DNA of 7,750 bases from positions 1-7,750 of the forward strand of contig JAJYKO010000233.1 in the NCBI GenBank assembly GCA_021788565.1. Reading direction: 5' to 3'. The stretch's first letter is position 1. The number at the start of each line of letters is the position of its first letter. The position numbers were made by a program, and so were the translations under genes. A model generated the notes under the pieces. It searched no databases, was not told where the DNA came from, and saw nothing but the letters and a program-made list of their open reading frames with translations. Below are positions 1 to 5,838 of this stretch, piece after piece. Source of the DNA: Chloroflexota bacterium (GTDB lineage: Bacteria > Chloroflexota > UBA6077).

Positions 1-2655
1 GGCAACAGCCAGACGATAGACGTCCCGATCCAGGAGGCTTACGTCCCCAACGTATATGTGTCGGCGGTCCTTTTCAAGGGCACGGGCCCGAACGGCGTAG
101 CCGCCACCTTCCGCCTTGGATACGCGGACCTCAACGTGGCCGCGACCGATAAGGCCCTAAACGTGTCCGTGACTCCCGACAGGTCCACGTACCAACCGGG
201 CGACAAGGCCACTTACACAATCAAGACCACCGACTCGACGGGGAAAGGAACTTCCGCCGAACTCTCTCTGTCCGTGGTGGATGCCGCCGTGCTGGCTCTC
301 GCCGACAACAACGCTCCCGACCCGATGCGGGCGTTCTGGGATCAGCGAAGCCTCGGCGTAAGCACCTCCGCGACACTGACCCAGTCGGTAGACCGGTATA
401 ACTCCGACCTATCCACTCAACGAAAGGGCGCGGGCGGCGGTTCCGGAGTGCCGACGGTGCGACGTGAGTTCCCGGATACGGCCTACTGGAACCCATCCGT
501 GCGAACCGACGACCATGGCAATGCGACCGTGACTGTGACGACGCCCGACAGCCTCACGACCTGGAAGATCACCGCCATCGGCGTGACGGCCGCGACCCAG
601 CTTGGCACGGGAAGCGCCCAGACCGTGACCGCCAAGAGCCTGCTCCTGCGACCCGCGTTCCCGCGTTTCCTGCTGATGGGCGATCACGAGAAGCTTGCTG
701 CCTTCCTTCACAATTACACAGACAGGGAGGTGGAGGCTGACGTCACGCTCACAGCTACCGGCGTTAAGCCCGAGACTGGCGGCAGCTTCCCCGCGCAACG
801 GGTGAAGGTTGCGCCCGGCGAGATGCAGAAGATCGAGTGGCCGGTTACGGTAAATGCCGCCTCGGGCGGAGGCACTACGGCGACCCTGAAGCTGGATGCC
901 CGCCCCGTGACGGGCGGAGTGCCCGGGGATAGCGTGGAATTGACCCTGCCCGTGAATACCCTGACAACCGCCGAGTCTGTGGTTACCTCCGGCGAGGTGC
1001 GCGACTCGACCACCGAGTTGGTCCGGCTACCGGATGGCATTAACACGGGCCTGGGCGAGCTAACGGTGCAGACCTCGCCGTCGCTGGCAGCGGGGATGCG
1101 CTACTCGGCCCGCTTCCTGGACGAATTTCCCTATGAGTGTACTGAGCAGACGGTCAGCCGCTTCCTGCCGCGGGTGGTAATGCAGCGTGCCTTCGATAGG
1201 TTGAAGCTGCCGGATAAGGAGGGTATCGCGGCGAAGCTGCCCGGAATAGTCTCCAGGAGCATCCAGCGGCTCTACGCTGATCAGCGGCCCGATGGTGGCT
1301 GGGGCTGGTGGCCCGGCGATGCAAGCGATCAGTGGATAACGGCATACGTCGTCCAGGGGTTGGCGGAAGCAGCTGACTCCGGCTACACGGTCGACCAGAA
1401 CGTGTTGGACAGGGCGGCGGAGTTCCTGAGGCAGTCGCTGGATCAGCCCACGGATGTGGCCCACCCGGAGAATCCTAACAGTCGCGCCTACGTGCTATAC
1501 GCCCTGGCGCTGGCCGGCAAGGGTGACCTCGGCCTGACCAACACCTTGTACGATCGGCGCTCGACCCTTGGCGACTACGGTCGGGCTTATCTGATGCTGG
1601 CTCTCCAGAAGCTTGGTGCCGGCGGCCAGGCCAACCAGATCAAGAGCCTCGTTTCCGACCTCTCCTCCTCCGCCATCTCCAGCGGGTCCGGTACCCACTG
1701 GGAGGAGAAAGGCGTCGACTACCGCACCATGAACACGAATACTAGGAGCACGGCGGTAATCCTGGATGCCCTGGTGAGGGCCGCCCCCGGCAACCAGTGG
1801 ATACAACCGGCGGTGAGATGGCTGATGGTTGCAAGGAAGGAAGGGCACTGGGAGACGACCCAGGAGACGGCCATGAGCCTTCTGGCCCTCACAGACTACC
1901 TGCAGGCCAGCAACGAGCTGAACGCCGATTTCACCTACAAGGTGAGTGTCAACGGGCAGGACCTGGCAACGGAAACAGTGAAGCCTGAGAACGTGGACGA
2001 CACGAAGACGCTGGTGGTTCAGGTCAAGGATCTGCTGGTTGGCTCGGACAACAGCGTCAACGTCGCGAGGGCGAACCCGGGCCAGGGGCAGAGCGGTCAA
2101 GGAAAGCTCTACTACACCATGCAGCTACGCTATTTCCGGTCGGGCGATCAGGTGGATGCCGTGAGTCAGGGGCTCGCGATTTCGCGGGAGTACTACCGCC
2201 TTGGGGATGAAGCCGCGGGTCCAGTCACGCAGGTGAAGGCCGGCGATACGGTGAAGGTTAAGCTCACTTTGCTGGCGCTTCAGGATCTGAACTATCTGAT
2301 CGTGGAGGACCCCCTGCCGTCCGGACTCGAAGCTGTGGATACCCACCTGAAGACGACCAACTTGTCAGCGGCTGCCGAGACCGGTGGAGTGCGCAAGGAG
2401 GACGCACCCCGGGACAAAGGCACCGCCGCGCTCCCGGCCTGGTGGAAATATGACTACTTCCAGCACGTCGAGCCGCGGGACGACCGGGTGGCCCTGTTCG
2501 CCAGCTTCCTTCCGAAGGGCACCTACGAGTATACCTACCTCGCCCAGGCTACCAGCTCCGGGGAATTCCAGGCGATGCCCGCGGCCGGCTACGAGATGTA
2601 CTTCCCAGACGTCCGGGGAAGCAGCTACGCCGGCACGCTCACCGTGGAGCCGTAG
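1..2655 (+). CDS. Bacterial alpha-2-macroglobulin family protein, C-terminal part (5' end outside window)
   Basis: The reading frame is open from the first base, so the GTG at 58 is an internal valine and the gene begins upstream; 884 C-terminal residues are visible. Bacterial alpha-2-macroglobulins are large (often 1500-2000 aa) periplasmic or surface proteins that trap proteases through a bait region and a reactive thioester. Seen, numbering from the window start: a macroglobulin beta-domain with YQPGD and ending SVVDAAVLAL (about 53-102); a Gly/Arg-rich linker typical of this position; the family block DTAYWNPSV...PDSLTTWKITA (about 159-190); the thioester motif C380-T-E-Q383; an alpha/alpha-toroid thioester domain with GGWGWW at 432-437; and a C-terminal receptor-binding-like beta domain from about 713, ending in the usual tyrosine-rich stretch with MYFPDV. 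The intact CxEQ suggests a thioester-forming rather than a degenerate member. No penicillin-binding partner gene is visible downstream. Family is confident; the exact protease target cannot be read. Confidence 0.93.
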   Translation, partial: GNSQTIDVPIQEAYVPNVYVSAVLFKGTGPNGVAATFRLGYADLNVAATDKALNVSVTPDRSTYQPGDKATYTIKTTDSTGKGTSAELSLSVVDAAVLALADNNAPDPMRAFWDQRSLGVSTSATLTQSVDRYNSDLSTQRKGAGGGSGVPTVRREFPDTAYWNPSVRTDDHGNATVTVTTPDSLTTWKITAIGVTAATQLGTGSAQTVTAKSLLLRPAFPRFLLMGDHEKLAAFLHNYTDREVEADVTLTATGVKPETGGSFPAQRVKVAPGEMQKIEWPVTVNAASGGGTTATLKLDARPVTGGVPGDSVELTLPVNTLTTAESVVTSGEVRDSTTELVRLPDGINTGLGELTVQTSPSLAAGMRYSARFLDEFPYECTEQTVSRFLPRVVMQRAFDRLKLPDKEGIAAKLPGIVSRSIQRLYADQRPDGGWGWWPGDASDQWITAYVVQGLAEAADSGYTVDQNVLDRAAEFLRQSLDQPTDVAHPENPNSRAYVLYALALAGKGDLGLTNTLYDRRSTLGDYGRAYLMLALQKLGAGGQANQIKSLVSDLSSSAISSGSGTHWEEKGVDYRTMNTNTRSTAVILDALVRAAPGNQWIQPAVRWLMVARKEGHWETTQETAMSLLALTDYLQASNELNADFTYKVSVNGQDLATETVKPENVDDTKTLVVQVKDLLVGSDNSVNVARANPGQGQSGQGKLYYTMQLRYFRSGDQVDAVSQGLAISREYYRLGDEAAGPVTQVKAGDTVKVKLTLLALQDLNYLIVEDPLPSGLEAVDTHLKTTNLSAAAETGGVRKEDAPRDKGTAALPAWWKYDYFQHVEPRDDRVALFASFLPKGTYEYTYLAQATSSGEFQAMPAAGYEMYFPDVRGSSYAGTLTVEP

Positions 2656-2894
2656 CAGGGATAGGGGGCAGGCCGATTTGGAGTGCGAGTGCGTCAGCAC
2701 CGCTTTACTCGAGCGTCAGTAAAGGCGCGTCAGCGCCGGCCGTAACAGCGAGGAGACCACGCTAACCGCGGACGCTCTCCGCTCTGTGGTCACCCACGCA
2801 AATGGCGCTGACGCGCCTGCGGTGCTGGACGAAGGTCGACAAGGCGGCGCTCCCGCCCCCCGCCCCCTGATCCCCGATCCCTGTCCCCGGACCC
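2656..2894. repeat. Nested inverted-repeat element filling a convergent intergenic spacer
   Basis: The spacer between the two convergent stop codons is built from inverted repeats. From outside in: CAGGGAT-AGGGGGC (2656-2669) faces the complement of 2862-2883 with an 8-base difference; GCCGATTTG (2672-2680) faces an imperfect partner near 2840-2848; AGCACCGC (2696-2703) pairs with GCGGTGCT (2819-2826); a 20-base side hairpin, TTTACT...AGTAAA (2704-2723), sits in the left arm only; GGCGCGTCAGCGCC (2724-2737) pairs perfectly with 2804-2817; GACCAC (2755-2760) pairs with GTGGTC (2786-2791); and GCGGA/TCCGC (2768-2772/2778-2782) closes the top. Each 14-base arm is also a small hairpin (GGCGC/GCGCC). 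The layout resembles REP- or MITE-type palindromic elements, and it could act as a two-way terminator for the convergent genes. No protein is encoded. Confidence 0.7.
2852..2894 (-). repeat. G-run tract of degenerate heptamers, G-quadruplex motif on minus strand
   Basis: On the plus strand there are seven C-runs of 3 to 6 bases (2852-2854, 2856-2861, 2863-2867, 2872-2875, 2879-2881, 2885-2888, 2892-2894), separated by only 1 to 4 bases. The minus strand therefore satisfies the usual G3+N1-7 quadruplex pattern several times over. From 2867 to 2894 the tract parses as four degenerate 7-base units (CTGATCC, CCGATCC, CTGTCCC, CGGACCC). The last unit runs into the stop codon of the RraA-like gene, so the tract would lie at the immediate 3' end of that transcript. 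Confidence 0.65.
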
Positions 2895-3556
2895 TACGCT
2901 TTCTTCAGGACTTTCTTCCTAGCGAGGATCGGGTTGAGCTCCTCCAGCGGGACCTGGCGCCTGATAGCGTCTTCCTGCTCCTTCTCGATCTCCGCGATGT
3001 CCCGCACCTGGAGCAACACATCTTCGATCCGCTCCGGTGGGACGACCACCAGCCCGTCGCCGTCGCCAACCACGATGTCCCCGGGCCGGATCTGCGCCCC
3101 CGCGAACTCCACCGGCACGTTGACGTCGATCAGCTCAAGGTGCGTCATGAACGGCCGGATGCCCGCGCCGCGCGCAAAGACGGGCATCTCAAGTTCGGCG
3201 ATCTCATCGGCGTCGCGCACGCAGCCGTCCACCACTATGCCGGCGAGACCGTGATACATCGCCGTGTGGCAGACGTTCTCGCCCAGCAGCCAGCAGGGAG
3301 AGCCCTCCGCCGCGACCACCAGCACGTCTCCAGGTTTGGCGGACCGGATTACCTCGTACTGGTTAGGTAGTTTGCGGCTTTCACCGCGCTTCGGGCCGTA
3401 CTTCATGGTGACTGCGCGACCCGAGATGTGGCGGGCTTTTGGCGACAGGGGAAGAACGCTCTCTGACCAGCCGATGAGCCCCAGCCTGGTCATGGCGTCG
3501 GTGACGTAGCCGCTCGGGATCATCCCGAGTTCCTTGATCGATTCTTCGATCGACAC
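2894..3556 (-). CDS. RraA-like / HMG-CHA aldolase-fold protein
   Basis: A 220-residue member of the RraA / 4-hydroxy-4-methyl-2-oxoglutarate aldolase family, older databases often calling it a 'dimethylmenaquinone methyltransferase'. Family aldolases cleave HMG or 4-carboxy-4-hydroxy-2-oxoadipate to pyruvate using a divalent metal; other members bind RNase E or have unknown substrates. Seen, numbering from a GTG at 3577: GDVLVVAAEG (83-92), LGEN (98-101), and GIVVDGCVRDADE (113-125), which carries the conserved Arg121-Asp122-x2-Glu125 metal/substrate signature, followed by MPVFARG and RPGDIVVGDGDGLVVVP (164-180). Aldolase chemistry is therefore plausible. The GTG at 3556 (Val8) is preferred as start: it has AGGAG 10 bases and AAAGG 3 bases upstream, whereas the GTG at 3577 has no ribosome-binding sequence. 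The last 30 residues form a charged helical tail ending in a Lys-rich stretch. The gene stands alone behind a repeat element, so its pathway is unknown. Confidence 0.88.
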   Translation of the reverse strand: MSIEESIKELGMIPSGYVTDAMTRLGLIGWSESVLPLSPKARHISGRAVTMKYGPKRGESRKLPNQYEVIRSAKPGDVLVVAAEGSPCWLLGENVCHTAMYHGLAGIVVDGCVRDADEIAELEMPVFARGAGIRPFMTHLELIDVNVPVEFAGAQIRPGDIVVGDGDGLVVVPPERIEDVLLQVRDIAEIEKEQEDAIRRQVPLEELNPILARKKVLKKA

Positions 3557-3571
3557 TGACCTTTCACTCCT
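3557..3571 (-). promoter_or_regulatory. Ribosome-binding site that decides the RraA-like start
   Basis: The minus strand reads AGGAG (3571-3567) and AAAGG (3564-3560) just before the GTG at 3556. Nothing comparable precedes the GTG at 3577, which supports the shorter protein. Confidence 0.55.
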
Positions 3572-3619
3572 GATCACGTCGTTATGGGCGGATGCCGGCT
3601 AAGGGCACCTGCGATACCA

Positions 3620-3723
3620 GTAGGGGCCGGCGGCTCTGCCGGCCCGCCGCGGGGGCGAGATGGCGTGCCCCGCGGGGTGGGCCCGGTAGGCCCGTGCGGG
3701 CGGACACGGCGGTCCGCCCCTAC
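3620..3723. repeat. 104-bp GC-rich palindromic repeat element with GTAGGGGC/GCCCCTAC ends
   Basis: The element is bounded by perfect 8-bp inverted ends, GTAGGGGC (3620-3627) and GCCCCTAC (3716-3723). Inside are four successive hairpins: GGGCCGGC/GCCGGCCC (3624-3631/3638-3645, 6-base loop), CCGCGGGG/CCCCGCGG (3647-3654/3668-3675), GGGCC/GGCCC (3679-3683/3689-3693) and GGGCGGAC/GTCCGCCC (3698-3705/3712-3719, 6-base loop). From memory, intergenic repeats with the same GTAGGGGC ends and GGGCGGACAC...GTCCGCCCCTAC half are frequent in environmental Chloroflexota and some other high-GC genomes; I cannot confirm copy number here. It lies between the ferritin-like stop (3752) and the RraA-like start (3556), where its hairpins could terminate or stabilise the ferritin-like transcript. 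Confidence 0.8.
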
Positions 3724-3751
3724 AAGCGTTCTTCGGGGCTCTCGATGGTCC

Positions 3752-4222
3752 TCAGTTCTCGATGAGTATCTCCTTGTCCCAGATACTCTCGAAGTAGAGC
3801 TTGTGTTTGGATTCCTCGGTGCTGAGGTTCTGGAACAACTGCTTTGCTCCAGCGTCCGTGACGAGCGAGGCCAGATCGTTGTAGAGGTTCATGGCGACAA
3901 GCTCGCGGCGCATGGCGATGTTCAGGATGTCTTGCCACGTCATGTCGTCGGACGGTTCTGCGACTACCAGGTAGTCGGCAATCTTGAGATTGGTTACCTT
4001 CGGATTGATGGTCGACGCCGCCACCTGGACGTCCATTCTCTGGAGCCTTTGCTTGTGCCCCACCTCCATCGCTGCCATAGAGCGCAACTCGTTGGCGATG
4101 GCTTCCCACCTGGCTGTGCCGGCGAGGTGAGTGTAGAAGTCGATCGACTCCTGCTCTCTCGAGATGGCGAACTGGACAATTTCACGCAACTGCTCGAACT
4201 GCTGTGTGCTGCTCACGTCCAA
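3752..4222 (-). CDS. Rubrerythrin/ferritin-like di-iron protein
   Basis: A small soluble ferritin-fold protein, about 156 residues from the TTG at 4222. Four-helix proteins of this family bind two irons and act in iron storage, peroxide reduction or related redox chemistry. The sequence shows two matched half-sites. First, E23 in SREQESIDFY followed by E53-V-G-H56; second, E107 in RRELVAMNLY followed by E137-S-K-H140. All six carboxylate/histidine ligands of a typical di-iron centre are therefore present. There is no C-terminal rubredoxin Cys4 site and no obvious encapsulin-targeting tail (it ends KEILIEN). The start is uncertain: the frame extends to a TTG at 4267 without a ribosome-binding site; AAGGGGA at 4241-4235 lies 12 bases before the TTG at 4222 and 18 before the GTG at 4216, and both would keep the whole fold. 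It has its own promoter candidate and lies 116 bp behind the HMA_2/ATPase/DUF5132 operon on the same strand. Confidence 0.85.
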   Translation of the reverse strand: MDVSSTQQFEQLREIVQFAISREQESIDFYTHLAGTARWEAIANELRSMAAMEVGHKQRLQRMDVQVAASTINPKVTNLKIADYLVVAEPSDDMTWQDILNIAMRRELVAMNLYNDLASLVTDAGAKQLFQNLSTEESKHKLYFESIWDKEILIEN

Positions 4223-4276
4223 ATCTATCCGAATTCCCCTTTCTGCAGAATAATGAAAAGAACCCAAACTGCGTCG

Positions 4277-4304
4277 CAGGGCCGGTACTGACGGTACAGG
4301 GCCG
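4277..4304 (-). promoter_or_regulatory. Direct repeats around the -10 box, operator candidate
   Basis: The minus strand carries CGGCCCTG twice (4304-4297 and 4284-4277), and between the copies TACCG-TCAG-TACCG. The first TACCG forms most of the proposed -10 box. Direct repeats at this position could bind a metal- or redox-responsive regulator, but no known consensus is matched. Confidence 0.3.
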
Positions 4305-4319
4305 CCGAGTGGTTGTCAA
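4291..4319 (-). promoter_or_regulatory. Sigma-70-type promoter candidate for the ferritin-like gene
   Basis: On the minus strand a perfect -35 hexamer TTGACA (4319-4314) is followed by a 17-base spacer and a weaker -10 TACCGT (4296-4291). Transcription would begin near 4284, giving a leader of about 60 bases to the TTG at 4222. The box lies between the DUF5132-like stop (4339) and the ferritin-like gene, as expected for a separate transcript. The weak -10 suggests that activation may be needed. Confidence 0.5.
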
Positions 4320-4338
4320 GGTGCGCCCGGGGCGGTTT

Positions 4339-4638
4339 CTACTCCCTGACTATATCGATCCTTCGCGGCTGAGAGGAGCGGCGTGGCGATCTGGACGCCC
4401 GCATCTCGCTCCGCGCCTCCTCCTGAACCTCGTCAAGGTTTCGCTTAACGTTTCCAGCGGTGCTGGACGCGGTTTCACGAGCGCGCTCCACGGCGCGCCG
4501 AGTCGTTCCGGACGCGGCAATCCCTCCACGCATGACTCCGTGCACGAGGGGCCTGAATCCGGTTCCGACCGCCTCGACGGCTTTCATGCCGATCTTTGCT
4601 CCAACGCCGAACACGACTATCGCCAGTATCTCTTCCAT
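4339..4638 (-). CDS. DUF5132-like small protein
   Basis: A 99-residue protein of unknown function. It has a hydrophobic, glycine-containing N-terminal segment (about 4-27), then a segment reading FRPLVHGVMRGGIAASGTTRR (28-48 region), then a long amphipathic helix rich in Glu, Arg and Ala (49-80), and finally a basic Ser/Arg tail. The order 'short membrane segment, RPL..G...GG, charged helix ending EEARSE' matches my recollection of DUF5132 proteins, which often sit next to HMA_2 proteins and metal P-type ATPases. The ATG at 4638 lies 3 bases after the ATPase stop and is preceded by GGGGAG about 9 bases upstream, inside the end of that gene, so translational coupling is likely. It may be a membrane-anchored scaffold or accessory factor; this is inference. 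No cysteines or histidine clusters for metal binding are seen. Confidence 0.72.
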   Translation of the reverse strand: MEEILAIVVFGVGAKIGMKAVEAVGTGFRPLVHGVMRGGIAASGTTRRAVERARETASSTAGNVKRNLDEVQEEARSEMRASRSPRRSSQPRRIDIVRE

Positions 4639-4641
4639 CTG

Positions 4642-5838
4642 TTATCGCTCCCCTGTGCTGAACGGAATCTGCAACATGCCGTCGTGAATGCGAGCTGTTC
4701 CCGGCTCAAGGGCGGCGAGGGCCCACGGCAGTGGTATCTCACGCCGGAACGTGCCCACGCTCACGTACAGCGAATCACCCTCTTTCATGAGCGCCAGCTT
4801 TTCCAGTTCGACGTTCGGCATCGGGATCGAAAGCACGTACCCTTCTTCCCCGTGCTCCACCTTCTGCGTGGGTCCAACGTGCATGACCTCGGTGGGATCC
4901 CTGTCGCCGAAAGTGCGACGAGCCAGGTCGGAGAGGGCTTGCAGTCCGATCGGCTCTTCCGCCGTGAAAGGGACCTCGAAAATGGGTAGGGTAGCGAAGG
5001 CGCTGCGGATTTCTCCAGTGATCCGCTGCTGGCGTGCCAGCAGCGCGTCCAAATAGCTATTGCTTTGGTCCACGCTCTCCATCATCCGGTTGACCACGAC
5101 TGCGTCGATGGGGTATTCGAAGATGTTCAGGTAGGTCTCCGCTCGGAGTGCTTCCCTTAGCACCATTCGATCGGGCGTGAGGACGATGCGATACGAGCTG
5201 AGCATGGGATCTGTGAGCACCTTGCGCAGGTGCCTGACTCGAGTGGCGATCTTGCCCAGGGAGTCGACGACGTTGAGGTCCGGCAGGGCGCCACGCAGAA
5301 ACGGCCCCGCGTATCGGGAGAGCCTCGCCCGCCAGTCCTGTAGGCGTTTGGCGTACCACTGAAACGACTCAGGCATGCTGAGTAGTCTGACAGTTTCGCC
5401 TGTGGGCGCAGCGTCCACGACCACGCAGTCGTAGTGGCCGGACTTGGTCTTCCGCTCGATCTGCACGAGCGCCGAAATGTCCTCCATGCCGGGCAGCAGC
5501 GCCAACTCCTCTGCCTGGACGTCGGAGACGCCCTCCTGGCGCAGCAGGTCGGCCAGCTGGTCCTGCACCTTTCCCCAGGTGCGCCGGATTTCTTCCAGCG
5601 GGTTGATCTCCTGAGCGTCGAGATTCTTCGCTATCTGCAGCGGCTCGGCTCCGAGCGTCGCGTCCACCACGTCGCCCAAGCTGTGCGCGATGTCCGTGCT
5701 GACGATCAATGTCCGATGGCCCAGTTCGGCGGCCCGAACGGCGCTTGCGGCCGCAACCGTGGTCTTGCCGACTCCTCCCTTACCCGCGTAGAGGATGAGC
5801 CTCGTCTTCGCTGCGGGTACAGGACTGTTTTCAGGCAT
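4642..5838 (-). CDS. ArsA/Get3-family ATPase with C-terminal HSP20-like domain (Get3d-like)
   Basis: A 398-residue cytosolic dimeric-type ATPase. Seen: deviant Walker A with signature lysine, GKGGVGKTT (19-27); switch I STDIAHSLGD (47-56, Ile where ArsA and Get3 usually have Pro); switch II DAAPTGET (142-149, Glu where His is usual); an ATPase core to about 310; and a beta-rich tail (about 327-395) with GYVLSIPMPN and GDSLYVSVGTFRREIPLP, matching the ArsA_HSP20 (alpha-crystallin-like) domain. ArsA powers arsenite export and Get3 delivers tail-anchored membrane proteins; relatives with an alpha-crystallin tail are described as Get3d. The only cysteine seen is C138, so the ArsA arsenite-binding triad and the Get3 CxxC zinc clasp are absent, and no arsB or arsR is nearby. 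A targeting or chaperone role fits better than arsenic resistance. The ATG at 5838 has GAGGA six bases upstream and overlaps the preceding gene by 8 bp. Confidence 0.92.
   Translation of the reverse strand: MPENSPVPAAKTRLILYAGKGGVGKTTVAAASAVRAAELGHRTLIVSTDIAHSLGDVVDATLGAEPLQIAKNLDAQEINPLEEIRRTWGKVQDQLADLLRQEGVSDVQAEELALLPGMEDISALVQIERKTKSGHYDCVVVDAAPTGETVRLLSMPESFQWYAKRLQDWRARLSRYAGPFLRGALPDLNVVDSLGKIATRVRHLRKVLTDPMLSSYRIVLTPDRMVLREALRAETYLNIFEYPIDAVVVNRMMESVDQSNSYLDALLARQQRITGEIRSAFATLPIFEVPFTAEEPIGLQALSDLARRTFGDRDPTEVMHVGPTQKVEHGEEGYVLSIPMPNVELEKLALMKEGDSLYVSVGTFRREIPLPWALAALEPGTARIHDGMLQIPFSTGER

Noticed and set aside
2786..3370. 194-codon plus-strand open frame opposite the RraA-like gene
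   Set aside because: It starts inside the palindromic spacer, and the opposite strand carries clear family motifs; its own translation is Arg/His/Asp-rich shadow sequence.
2894..3556. Naming the gene rraA (RNase E inhibitor) or menG
   Set aside because: It carries the RD-x2-E aldolase signature, and the fold is shared by many enzymes; neither RNase E binding nor menaquinone methylation can be inferred from the sequence.
3620..3723. CRISPR-like or tRNA-like structure
   Set aside because: There are no evenly spaced direct repeats with spacers and no cloverleaf or TTC loop; the segment is a chain of independent GC-rich hairpins.
3752..4222. Encapsulin cargo ferritin
   Set aside because: There is no recognisable targeting peptide at the C-terminus and no encapsulin shell gene in the window.
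3584..4291. 235-codon plus-strand open frame
   Set aside because: It runs through the palindromic repeat and antisense to the ferritin-like gene, and its translation has no recognisable fold. It is a GC-rich shadow frame.
4204..4989. 261-codon plus-strand open frame
   Set aside because: It is antisense to the DUF5132-like gene and the end of the ATPase gene, both supported by family motifs and ribosome-binding sites. No domain is visible.
4642..5838. Arsenic-resistance (arsA) assignment
   Set aside because: The metalloid-binding cysteines are missing and there is no arsB, arsC, arsD or arsR gene nearby.
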